Translations under genes and position numbers: made by a program
The notes under the pieces: model-generated
What the model was told of the DNA's origin: nothing
Databases searched by the model: none
The model's input: the letters and a program-made list of their open reading frames with translations, nothing else
Shown: piece by piece, positions 11,221-21,700 of the stretch
Layout of the letters: each line of letters opens with the position of its first letter
Numbering within the stretch: the first letter of the stretch is position 1
Source: Pollenia angustigena
Taxonomy: Eukaryota > Arthropoda > Insecta > Diptera > Polleniidae
DNA: 64,000 nt
Reading direction: 5' to 3'
NCBI GenBank assembly: GCA_930367215.1
Contig: OV884057.1
Location: forward strand, 247,034,830-247,098,829

Positions 11221-12008
11221 CAGGGAAACCAGAAATATGCTCTAAAAAACACGTCTTATGCGCATTAAATATGCAGTAAAACTGGAAAATATGCCCTGAA
11301 AAATGTTAAAAATATGCCCTAAAAATAAAAAATTGCTCATTTGAAGACACAATATTCAAGAATTTAATAACAAAATCTTAAAAAAAACCTAAAAAAGGTT
11401 AAAATTCATATAAGAGATGTTTGCGCCGAATATTATCTAGATATTAACATCCATATGGGTTTTTGTTTAAAGGGATTTTAGATACGGTCGCTAAATTGTT
11501 AACAAATGTTAACATTTAAAAGGAATTTAAAGCTCGTTAAGGATGGGAGCTTTGAGCAAATGTGAACCGATTCGAAAATAATTTAATTTGAAGTAAAAGA
11601 TTTTTGGCACGAATTTAATTTAAATACCATCGTAATTATAAACCTTGCGGACACAAAGAGTCTAATTTGGATGTGAAATTATAGACTGATTCTCAACATC
11701 TGCATAGACTTCGTCCATATTCGATCAAATTATCTACAAAACTAGAACTTGTACTCTGCGCACAAGGCTAGCATGGACAGACAACCAGCCAGGCGGATGG
11801 ATGGACATCGTTAGATCACTTTAAAAAGTGATTCTGAGTCGATCGGAATACAAAAAGATTGGTCTAGATACAATTCGCATAACATTTATCCTTAATGAAA
11901 ACCTGCTTTGTCTTACAATTTTAGAGTAAAAATTAAATGTAGATGTCGAAATTGAAGTAATAGATTTTCGAAAAAAAGTTTTTTTTACTTGCTGCGAAAG
12001 CTTCTGTA

Positions 12009-13162
12009 CACGCAGAGAAAAAATGTGGTTGGGCATGGTTACGGCAAAAACACTATGTTTATTGTAACAATATATTGTTGTCGTACACAAATAATTGTTA
12101 TTTTTATTTAATATCAACAATATTATAGTTACTGTAAACATATCTGTGGCATTTTGACAAAACATCTTAAGTCGAATTTAAAAAGTTGAAAAAAATGTTG
12201 TTAATCATGCGAATTTTCATTCAAAAAACATTTTTGTTTAAGTTTTTGAAATTTTGTATTATAAACGAAATTTTTCTTTAATTTTGGTTTATTTTATTAT
12301 TTAATAAAAATGATTTTATCACCGAGTTTTTTTAAAAAACTTGTTTGCTATCTTATCTCGACTTAAGATGTTTTGTCAAAATGCCACAGATATCAATGCT
12401 TATCGCAATTATAAATTTGAGTATTGTTGACCGAAAAATATTTATTTTTCTAACAACTAAATTATGATAACTTTCAAAACATATTATATTGCCCACAACC
12501 ATATCATGATATTTAATAGCCTTAACATGATAACTTTCTATATATTTATCATATTATGTTTAAGATGCAATCAAACTATTTTTACTCTAATAATATTATG
12601 CTAGCGCCATTTGTAAAATAATTTTGAATCAGTTGTGTCGTTTGTTTTATATGTGAGCGGTTAAACAAGATAAATTACCATAAAAAATAATAAATTTAAA
12701 GAAATTTAAATAATTTATAATTAATAGTGCAAAATATCGTAGTAAAATCCAACAACAAATACTGAACTCCGCTGTTTTATTTACGTCAAGAAAAATTGTA
12801 AAAAGTTACAAAATAAAAAATCGATACATAAAAATTTTAATTTATTTTGTATTGTTATGACATTTATTAAAGGAGCTGTATCATAATATGATTGCTTCTT
12901 AATTTATTATGATTAACATGATAAAAATATGATTGCTTCTTAACTTATTATGATTTACATGACAATAATATGATTCCTTCTTAACTTATTATGATTAACA
13001 GAATAATAATATGATTAAGGGAAAAATATTATGATGTAATATTACGAATATATTTAGCCATTATATGATTCAATAATAATCTTAATATGGTGACTACAAT
13101 CATGAATCTTATCATAATATGATAAGAATATGTTTACCACAACCATGTTTTTTCTTTGCGTG
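12009..13162. mobile_element. TA-flanked MITE with CACGCARAGAAAAAA ends
   Basis: The left end CACGCAGAGAAAAAATGTGG and the inverted right end CACGCAAAGAAAAAACATGG lie between TA dinucleotides (12007-12008 and 13163-13164), as for Tc1/mariner insertions. 1,154 bp, no transposase. The interior is rich in catATTATGAT-like palindromic words and contains a 41-bp tandem array. Confidence 0.8.
12885..13022. repeat. 41-bp tandem repeat, 3.3 copies
   Basis: aatatgattgcttcttaa-type units start at 12885, 12926, 12967 and 13008 (partial). It lies inside the CACGCARAG MITE and differs by a few substitutions between copies. Confidence 0.85.
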
Positions 13163-13362
13163 TAGGCATCTAAAAAAATTAATATGTATCAAAATATGCA
13201 TTAAAAAGGCAAAATATGCGCTATAAACCTAGAAAAGGCTGCAAAAAGGCTCTTTTAACTAAAATATGCCAAAAAATGCTGCAAATGGTAAAATATGCTA
13301 AAATTTGCACTAACAAATCGATGCCAAAATTCATAAAAAGCTCTAAAACGGATAAATATATT

Positions 13363-14558
13363 CACCCCTATTATGTAAGGCGTTGTCGACGTCGACATTA
13401 ATTTTTAATTGTTGTCACATCAATGCGACGACTACATCACTTCGACGTTAATTTGGTATTTTATAAGAATGTTGTGTCGACGTCGACTAGTTATCGAAAA
13501 TTTGACAAAAAAAATCCCATCTCCAATTGTTTTTTTTTTATTTTTTGTTCTTCACTCACTTTTTAACGCTATTTATGCTATTTTACGACATATTTTTTTA
13601 ACCGATTTAGCTTTTTAAAATAAAGTGTAGAGTTTGTTTCCAATTTTGAATTTTTTTCGCAAATTTTTGGCATGTTTTTGATAAAAGATACTTTTACTGT
13701 AAGTTTTCTGATTCTTTATAGCTTTAACGTTTATTAATAAATACATATAAGACTTTTCTTTCATGCCGCTGTTAGCAAATTTTTGCGAATTTTCGTTAAT
13801 TTAGCAATTTTCACCGAATTTTTGCCGTTCCTTTCAGTTTAAGGGACTTTTAATCAATTTTATGGCTTGTTTGGTATATTAAAAATTTTCGCGAATTTTC
13901 CCTGTTTTTGCATAATTTTTTTATAACTTCCCGACATTTTGTTTTTTCGCCGATTTAGCGATTTCAAACCAATTTAAGGGTTTGTTTCAAAGTTTGCAAT
14001 TTTTTGCTTATTTTAGCCATGCTCGCGATAGCAGCGACTTTTTTCTAAAAGTTTTCTGATTCTTTACAGCTTTAACGATTTTTAATAAATATTAGACTTT
14101 GCTATCATGTAGCTGTTAGCATTTTTTTGCGAATTTCCGCTAATTTTGCAATTTTAGCAAAATTTTTGCCATTTCTTATAGTTTTAGGGCTTTCGTTATA
14201 TATTAAAAATGTTCGCAAATTTTCGCTATTTTTGCAAATGTTTCCGAATTTTCGCGTTAAATTTACTAATAAAATTTGTGCCCATAACTTCTTTTAAATT
14301 TGCATTTTTTATTTCAAACGTATTCAATAAATATGTTAACATTTCATTTAAAATTTCTTTAACTTTCATTTGAGTCGTCACAAAATTTTCTGTCGACTAA
14401 AATAGGGACAATACTACTCGACGTCGACTTAAAAGCGCATTAGAAAATATCACTTGACTGTCAAAAGTAATCGATTATTGTCAACAACGACTCAGAAAAT
14501 ACCATTAATGTTCAGGTGGCGTCGACTTGTGTCGATGTCGACTTTCATAATAGGGGTG
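13363..14558. mobile_element. 1.2-kb MITE with CACCCCTATTATG ends and ATT target duplication
   Basis: The TIR CACCCCTATTATG is perfect for 13 bp; subterminal GTCGACGTCGAC-type palindromes lie at both ends. Flanks are ATT (13360-13362) and ATT (14559-14561). The related copy at the window start has the uninterrupted sequence aaatatattgtttctg, so insertion with a 3-bp duplication is directly visible. CAC ends with a 3-bp TSD suggest CACTA/EnSpm-like origin, but Harbinger types cannot be excluded. Confidence 0.85.
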
Positions 14559-14630
14559 ATTGTTTCTGCCTTCATTAGTCGCACAAGGAAAAACATGCAA
14601 TTGCAAATTTCTGGTTTCCCTGGTAATAAG

Positions 14631-14905
14631 TTACATGGATAAGACAGAACACCTGTATGGCCAAAATGTCAAACTTTGACCCCCACTTACTAAGAAACTT
14701 TTAGACCGATCCTATCCAATAGGACTAACCTTGGTGCAAATTTCATCCAAGTCGGAAGACATCGATTTCAAAATTGAGTCACTTGACATGAAATCCCCCA
14801 TAAGTATACTCTACTTACCAGAATGTACTTGCATGTGTAAACCCCATGTAAATAAAAAATACAATTAACTAAAATTTTAAAAGTACATATTTGATTTTTA
14901 CCAAT
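14631..14905. other. Continuation of the 314-bp repeat, then unassigned DNA
   Basis: Starts with the interrupted repeat unit (ttacatggataagacagaac). The following ttggtgcaaatttcatccaa motif (near 14732) resembles noncoding repeat DNA seen in flies. No gene. Confidence 0.4.
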
Positions 14906-15722
14906 TTGGGTTGTGTGTGAAACGGTAGCAAAGTACTCATGGAAGTAAAATTTTGACACTATTGAGGTGAATAAAATTTCACTAGCCCTAGGGCAAAGCC
15001 CATTGAATAGGTCTGCGCAAGAAGCCTGATGATCATTGTTTATGTTCTTTTTAGTTGTCAAAAGTTGTTTACATTTTGCTTACATGTGCATGCATATGTT
15101 TGTTTACGTTTATTGTTTTTTCCCACACATACGTTTATGGTATGCCACACATACACGTTTTTTCATTTTGCTTTGTATATGTGGTAGTAAGTTTTTGACA
15201 ACTTAAAAGAAATTTAACACAAACAAAATACATGTCGTTTTTTGTTTTTGTTCAAGTAAGCAGAACTGATAGATGGGCCTTGCCCTAGGGGTATAGTATA
15301 AATTTTGACATTAGTCTACACTAATTTTTGACAACCACAAAATTATTTTTTTCATCAAATTTGTTTAAACAAAATAAAAAATAATATGGAAGCAGCATCA
15401 GCGGCAAAAATCATTAAAAAGAATTATACAAGATGTACATAAGTATTTAAATATGTATAAGCTTTTTTGCATACACTTTTTGTAAAAATTGTTAATACCT
15501 ATATCAGAACGAATTCATCAAATAGTTGGGACGATCTCATTTCCAACAGAATTGAAATGATCATTGTAAACGTTTGCTTAATTTATTAATTTTCACAAAA
15601 CTATTATTAATTGTTTTTTGCTTTATTTCAAAATTTTACGTTGTCAAAAATATGAAAATTTTCTACCACATGTAAATTTCATTTCACCATAGAACTTTGC
15701 TACCGTTAAACACACACCGTTT
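14906..15722. mobile_element. Fold-back MITE with AACGGTAGCAAAG arms
   Basis: The left end contains gtgtgtgaaACGGTAGCAAAG and the right end, inverted, gtgtgtttaACGGTAGCAAAG; similarity extends imperfectly about 40 bp. Further in, CCCTAGGGCAARGCCCATY occurs near 14985 and inverted near 15273, so long internal arms could pair. The segment 14985-15065 is also present inverted at 44140-44220. No clear TSD. Confidence 0.6.
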
Positions 15723-15733
15723 GTATAACATGC

Positions 15734-15905
15734 AGTCTACAACTGACATGAAATGCTTAACTTTAACACTAATATGATGTTAGTGTTAAGTAAAGACTCA
15801 ACATGTTAAAAGTTTTCTCATGTAATAACACGGTTGTTAATGTAAATGTCTTAATAACGCTTATAAAACATCAAGTTATAACAGCAAATCATGTCAGTTG
15901 TAGAC
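15734..15905. mobile_element. 172-bp MITE with GTCTACAACTGACATGA ends
   Basis: Left GTCTACAACTGACATGAAAT and inverted right GTCTACAACTGACATGATTT give a near-perfect TIR of about 22 bp. The interior holds a second inverted pair (aacactaatatgatgttagtgtt). An inverted-orientation copy occurs at 57350-58437, itself interrupted by another element. Confidence 0.8.
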
Positions 15906-15908
15906 GGG

Positions 15909-16497
15909 CAGTAAGGGCCCTACAGATAATATTGGACTACGTGGTCCATTGTGGCTTCAATGGACTACTTACAACATGTTCCAATGTACTGTAGTATGGA
16001 CCTTGTTATAAGAAATTAACATGCAGTGCTGCCAACAACTGCATGATGTTTATTATTCTATAGCTTACAGTATTACACATTGGTAGCCCCGATGGTGTCC
16101 ATTATTAATTGTTTATTTAAAAGTGAAAGTTTGTGAAATTTGTGGAAAAAAGGTAAAAAATTAAAAATACCAATTAAATATATTTAATAATAGCAATAAT
16201 AGACTACAGTACACACCATAAAAGGCGATTAGTAAAAAATTAAAAAGATAAATGCTTAAACTACCCCTAAAGTATACTCCATACTGTAGTAACATAGAGT
16301 AATTTAAAAACTAACCCACTTTAGTACTCCATGGAGTAGTTTAGGGACTACTTCGGTGGGTTATATGGTGGGTTATCGTAATGTTAAATGGACCACATTT
16401 TACCCATATATTTGGAGTAATTTTGGAGTACTCCTACTCCTTTATGGACTACTCTTTACATGCATGCATGGACTAGTCTCGTTATCTGCAGGGGGAT
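15909..16497. mobile_element. Probable MITE with CCCTRCAGATAA ends
   Basis: The left end CCCTACAGATAATATTGGAC and the inverted right end CCCTGCAGATAACGAGACTA share 12-13 bp plus a subterminal GACTA-like word. Inside, the words ggactac and gtagtcc recur (near 15934, 15962, 16450), giving many small inverted repeats. Borders and TSD are uncertain. Confidence 0.45.
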
Positions 16498-17064
16498 TCT
16501 GGGGGATAATATAATCTGCTTCTTATACTGCTCGAAAAAAAACATCTGGTAATTTCAATTTTACAAATACACAAGATATGTATGTAGATAGAAGAGCATT
16601 TACTCTTAATTTATAATGTCTACTAAAGCTTAATTTGTTAAATTTAAAATAACATTTATCGAAACAATTTACTAACATTTTATACAAATTGAATAAAAAT
16701 GTATAAGAAGTCTGTAGATACATATAAAAAAATATTTTTAAATTTGTTAAATATTGCATAAAAAAAAATTTTAAAATACAGAAATAAATCTTAAAACTTT
16801 TAAAATTTTAGTACATTATGCCATATTAAAAAATGTATAAAAAAGACAAAAAAAAATACACAACTTCCATCTCTAAAACGTTCTTTCTTGGGACACCCAC
16901 TTGACGAAAATATAAAAAAATAACATTTCCTTAGAAGTGTAAATGAAATAACATAATTTCGGTCTACCAATTCAATATTTGACAACGTTATCTATACCGG
17001 CTTCACTAGAGGAAAGCAAACGAATGTATTTATTAAAGTACAAACTAAATGAATAAAGGCAGAA
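16498..17064. other. AT-rich intergenic DNA, nothing recognised
   Basis: Short open frames on the minus strand (16523-16759, 16800-16985) lack recognisable motifs and have repeat-like composition. No promoter or RNA gene evident. Confidence 0.5.
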
Positions 17065-17762
17065 TTAGCCGAACGTTCACGTCCCCTAATGGAACGTCTG
17101 GTTCGTTTTGTCATTTGCAAACAATGCAAATGCTTACTGAATTTAAATGTAACGTTGACGGAACGTCTCGATCTGTATTAAACAGATTTGTATGCCGTTG
17201 TTACGTGACAGTTGTAAAGCAGTGATGGGCTGCTTGTATGTTAAATTGAATGCGGGTATTTTTGCTCGTTTTTGGTACTTTTTTCAGTTAAGCTATGGAA
17301 TTGAGACAAAACAACTTAATATACAACATATTTCCATATAAACAAATATATTTATGTTTAGATATACAATACATATAAACAAATGCATATACACATACAA
17401 TGGAAATGTGAAAAGAATAAAAGGCTTTAAATGGTAGCAAAACCTTGTTCTATTGTTATAATCTCTTGTTATAATATATATGCTAAAATACAAATTTGTT
17501 TATTGAAAATCTATAATATAAACATTAAACTACATATTAACGTTTTTTACATACACAAAATACTTTTTTAATACCATTTAAATCACTTGGTACTTTTTAA
17601 AACATTTTTGATTCCCATCACTGTGTGATTTGCTTTATGTATACTATTGTTTTTTGTTTATGTATAGAAAAAACATAAACCACGTTTTTAAATGTACTAT
17701 AAGTGCACCAACGTGCTTACAGTACGGTGCGGTACATTACGGGTACAGCAACGTTCGCCTAA
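17065..17762. mobile_element. MITE with TTAGSCGAACGTT ends, containing a smaller hAT-like MITE
   Basis: The left arm TTAGCCGAACGTTCACGT and the inverted right arm TTAGGCGAACGTTGCTGT continue to match imperfectly for about 35 bp. The centre carries the element 17220-17623. The TSD is not clear. It lies 0.5 kb upstream of the GlyP promoter region. Confidence 0.55.
17220..17623. mobile_element. hAT-like MITE (CAGTGATGGG ends)
   Basis: Starts CAGTGATGGGCTGC and ends with the inverse of CAGTGATGGGAATC. A subterminal ggtacttttt word occurs near both ends (17273, 17589). No convincing 8-bp TSD remains. 404 bp, no coding capacity. Confidence 0.5.
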
Positions 17763-18105
17763 CTAGGCCTTAAGAGTGGAGATAGAGAAAGAAGAACTTA
17801 TGAAAAACAAAAACATATATACGCATGTTTGACCTTCTGACAAGGTGACCGTTCAATAGCATAGAAAGAGCGAAATTAGTAGAATTTTAGTTTAATTTTT
17901 AAAATTTGTTTATGTTTAATCTATATGCAAAAATATTTAATTATAAAAAATCAAACAGAGAGAATTAAATGCAAACATGAATTTTTACAAAGTTTTTTGT
18001 TAATTAAAAGCTATATTTTTTTTTATTAACTAAACACACAAGTACCTACTTTGATGTGATAAAATGAAAAGAGAAAAACGTGTTTATTTTATATGGTAAA
18101 AAAAT
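17763..18105. promoter_or_regulatory. Upstream flank of GlyP with inverted AGGTCA-like half-sites
   Basis: Non-repetitive by eye. At 17830-17849 the sequence TGACCTTCTGACAAGGTGAC places an inverted AAGGTCA half-site 5 bp from a near-match AAGGTGAC, the kind of word bound by nuclear receptors. This is a motif observation only; no regulatory role is shown. Confidence 0.25.
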
Positions 18106-18128
18106 GGGAGGGGGAAAGGGGGGGGGGG
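18106..18128 (+). other. G-rich tract able to form a G-quadruplex upstream of GlyP
   Basis: The plus strand reads GGGA, GGGGG, AAA, then eleven G. That gives at least four runs of three G with short loops in otherwise AT-rich DNA. It ends about 100 bp before the TATA-like box. Function is not shown by sequence. Confidence 0.5.
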
Positions 18129-18227
18129 TTGATTCAACCCGGTTGAAATCCCGAACTCTCTTACTTTTTTGGCTCTCTTTGTATTTTAAGAAGAATAAAG
18201 AAAAGAACAGGAGTTTTTTTATTGTGC

Positions 18228-18498
18228 TATAAAACAATTTTAATATTATTCACTTTGTTAATTTTTAAAAACGCTCTAGTGAGAAACACTCCAAAGTTCG
18301 TGGCAAACGGTTGTTGTTCGTTGTTGTGTTCGCTCGGTCGCCGTCTTACTGAATACTGTTAGTGCAGAATTAGCAAATAAATATTTCAAATTATTAAATA
18401 AAAAGGCATTTTCTATTAAACTAGCCAAATAGAACAAACAAAAAAGTGAATTATTAATAACTTTTTTCAATTAAAGTAAATCAAAGTTTTAGAGAAAA
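18228..18498 (+). promoter_or_regulatory. Putative GlyP core promoter and 5' UTR
   Basis: A TATAAAA box lies at 18228-18234. An initiator-like TTCACTTTG at 18249-18257 would place the start A about 24 bp after the box, slightly close for a fly promoter. The tract 18290-18350 (repeated gttgttgttcg, then gctcggtcgccgtc) is less AT-rich than its surroundings, as 5' leaders often are. The start site is inferred from motifs only. A second leader intron cannot be excluded. Confidence 0.35.
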
Positions 18499-18741
18499 AT
18501 GTCTAAGCCCCAATCGGATGCTGATAGACGCAAGCAAATCTCGGTACGCGGTATTGCAGAGGTGGGCAATGTCACCGAAGTGAAAAAGAACTTCAATCGT
18601 CATTTGCACTACACTTTAGTTAAGGATCGTAATGTGGCCACTTTACGCGACTATTACTTTGCCTTGGCCAATACCGTTAAGGATAACATGGTTGGACGTT
18701 GGATTCGTACACAACAACACTACTATGAAAATGATCCTAAG
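18499..18741 (+). CDS. GlyP: GlyP exon 1 (start codon, Ser15 regulatory segment)
   Basis: Encodes residues 1-81, starting [18 protein letters not shown] and ending YYENDPK. The ATG sits in a good insect context (gagaaaaATG). The N-terminal tail carries Ser15 within the basic KQISVRG motif, where phosphorylase kinase converts the b form to the a form. The exon ends in phase 0 at AAG, followed by donor GTAAGC at 18742. Open reading continues only ten codons into the intron, so the donor is well placed. Confidence 0.95.
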
Positions 18742-21700
18742 GTAAGCAAAAAAGAAAATTCAAATTATACGTAAATACATTCATACATACATATGTACTT
18801 ACGTACCTACATCAAGAAGAAAACCATTAGGTGGGGCCAAAACTACATACGGGATTAGTTAAATTAATGATGATGGTTGACGTATAATATGTATAGCTAC
18901 CTAAATAATGTTAAAAAAAGTCTTCTAAAATTTAATCAATCATCAAGGAAATAAGACTATTTTTAAAAACACAATTTCTTTTTTTCCTTTCCTTTTGTCA
19001 ACCCATTTCTTTTGTACCTACACCTAATTTAAAAGTAAATACCTACATACGTATGTAATTTTCATGCGCAATACTTCTCCAACTATACTTTAAATTTAGT
19101 CTTTTGCTTATAAAAATGTTTTAAAAATTTTCTAAATATTTTCAATAAAAGTCTCGTAATCACTTACGACATCTTTTCACAGATCAATTATAATTAATTC
19201 TCTTTTTTATTTCTTGTTTATTATTCTTTTTATTTTTTATGTACCTATTTTGTTTCTTTTCTTGAGAATTTTTGATTCAAAACAAACTGCATAAAAATAA
19301 CATCAAGTTTAGATCTTTTGTTTAATTGTTGTTACTTTTTGTTTAATTGTCATGGCTGCCGCTACTTTTGTTGTACCTAATTTTTAAAAAAATTTTTTGG
19401 CGTCCTTTGCAAGTTTGCCAATTCGTTTTGTTTTTAGAAAATAGAATAAAAAAATCACTAGAAAATAATAATTAAACAAAAAACGAGATCATTGCCAACC
19501 GAACTTACTCACAGTATCACAAACTAACAATTGACTAAAACATCCATTTAAACACACATGATGAACGGCCTTAATGCATCAGACATAGAATTGCATTATT
19601 TGCAACAAGAAATTGCGTATATATTTTTTTTTTTATTTATGTATGTTTCAAAATTTGCTTTCACTTTTTGTGAACTTGTTAAAATTGGGTAATGCTTTTT
19701 CGGATGAGTTTAGTTGTTACTGGAACTTTTTAAATCAAAATTTTTGTTAAGTAAAATTATTAATAAGATTTTGTTTGTCGAGGTTAATTCCCAATTTTTA
19801 TTCTTGATAAAAACACTGAAATTTATTGTTGGGGGGGATATGTTTCTTTGTTTCTTTGCGCATTTCACTGGTTGCTGAGGCAAAATCATCAGGTCAGCTC
19901 ATTATTGGTTTGGCCTACCGACCATTTAAAAAAAATTGAGCTAGGTATGAGGTATATGCATATACATATTTTGAATGTCCAATTTCCGAATCCAAAACCT
20001 GCTTTCCGAAATTTTTTATGGTTTGCTCCATCTCAACTATTTTAAAGTTTTTTAACTATTGTTATGCTTCATGTACAAAATAAATTTCACTCTTGTTTGG
20101 CTTCATTGCCGAAAGAAAAAAAGAAGTTAAAGCAAAATCATGGTCCATTCAGCAGGTCTACGCAAAACGACTGCAGATTTTTGCAGAGTTGTGTTTTTCA
20201 TCCAATTGTTTTGTTCCAAATGCTTTTGACATCTTTATCATGTTATACACAAACAAAATGCGTGTTGTTTTTTCTATTGTTGTATTTCTGCATATGCCTA
20301 ATAATTGGACCATGAGCAAAAGCAAAATAAAAGCACAAGAAAATAAATTTGTTTTAAATAGTGTTATAAAATAATAAACAAGTTGTAATAAATAGTAAAA
20401 TTTCTCAAATTTCTAAAAAAATTAAATAAATTCACATAAAAAAATTCATCAATTTTTACTTTTTATTAGATTGAAAATGTAGAAACTATCATCTTAACAA
20501 CAAGTTACTCAATATGCAGCAATAAGTATACGTATGCAGCACTAAAAGCTATTAAAAAAAAGTAGAAAAGTGGCGTATTCGGCACAAAACATCCACATCC
20601 ACTTCCACAGAAAAGCTCTCTTTTTGTCACGTCACGTCACCTAGCAATTATTCTTGTATTTTAGAACCACGTTGTTAAAATTTTTCCTATCTTTCACTAA
20701 ATGAAAACCTAGTTGCGCTCTACACCCAAATGCAAAAAAAGTAAATAATATTTTCATTATTCTTTGAGAAACAATTAAAAATGGTGACGTTACGTGACAA
20801 AAAGTAGACATTCTGTGGAAATACCAATATTTTCTTTTTAATAAAATACCATTAACTTCTAATTTCATTAATTAAAGTTCAGAAATTTAAATTTTTCTGC
20901 AGCAAGCAATGGTGAAGAAATAAAAAAATTCTATGGGGTATACTTTGAGAAATGGTCATGTAAACCTTCTTTGACGTTTCTCTCCACTCAGACTTTTTGG
21001 GGATATGCGCTAAGCCATTAATGAGCTGAAGATGTATGTTAAATAGTTATTTGATTATGTCTAGATTATTTTTGGTAAATTTTGTTAGAATATGGAATTC
21101 GGTAACACAAAACCAGGACCGTGGATTGCCCCATATAGCGACTGAATTTTTTTTATCTCGAATTTAAATGTTTTGCATTTATACTTGTTTTGCTGCTTTA
21201 ATTACACTGCTTAGCACAGAAAAAGTTTCTGAATTATGTCCAATGTTTTTAGTTAAATTAAGAGTGTTGATTAAGATGGCATTGCATGTTAGGTTTTTTC
21301 TAGCAGCTTTACTCTACGTGACAAAATTTCAACAAAGTCGTGACCAAATGAATCTGACAGCTGATCTGTATGTAAAATTTTCCGCTGAATCCGAATATGA
21401 AGTCAGAATTATCAAAAGTAGAAAATTTTACATAAAGATTAGGTGTCAAATTCATTTGGTCAAAAAACTGTCACGTAGTGTTAAATGCAAACTTTGACAT
21501 TATTTTTTATTAGTCGCTTAATATTTCACGAATGACGCTACAAACTTTAAATCTGGATTAATTACATATGTTCACCAAAATCTATTTCATTAAAAAAAAT
21601 CAGATTGGTGCGTATATCAGGATAGTTAACTTGTGTTGCAAGGACGATCAAAATTATGTTTTTTTTAGATTAGTCCTTAAAACTTTGAAAAATCCAATTG

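Larger units (their letters stand above)
11221..14622. mobile_element. Non-autonomous hAT element, TSD GTAATAAG, carrying two MITEs
   Basis: The left end CAGGGAAACCAGAAATATGC is matched by the inverted right end CAGGGAAACCAGAAATTTGC. An exact 8-bp TSD GTAATAAG sits at 11213-11220 and 14623-14630, the hAT signature. AAAATATGC-type motifs recur near both ends (11235-11330, 13190-13300). No transposase frame. Removing the MITEs at 12009-13162 and 13363-14558 leaves about 1.05 kb. Confidence 0.9.

Noticed and set aside
12885..13022. CRISPR-like direct repeats
   Set aside because: A 41-bp tandem unit without unique spacers inside a MITE in a eukaryotic genome.
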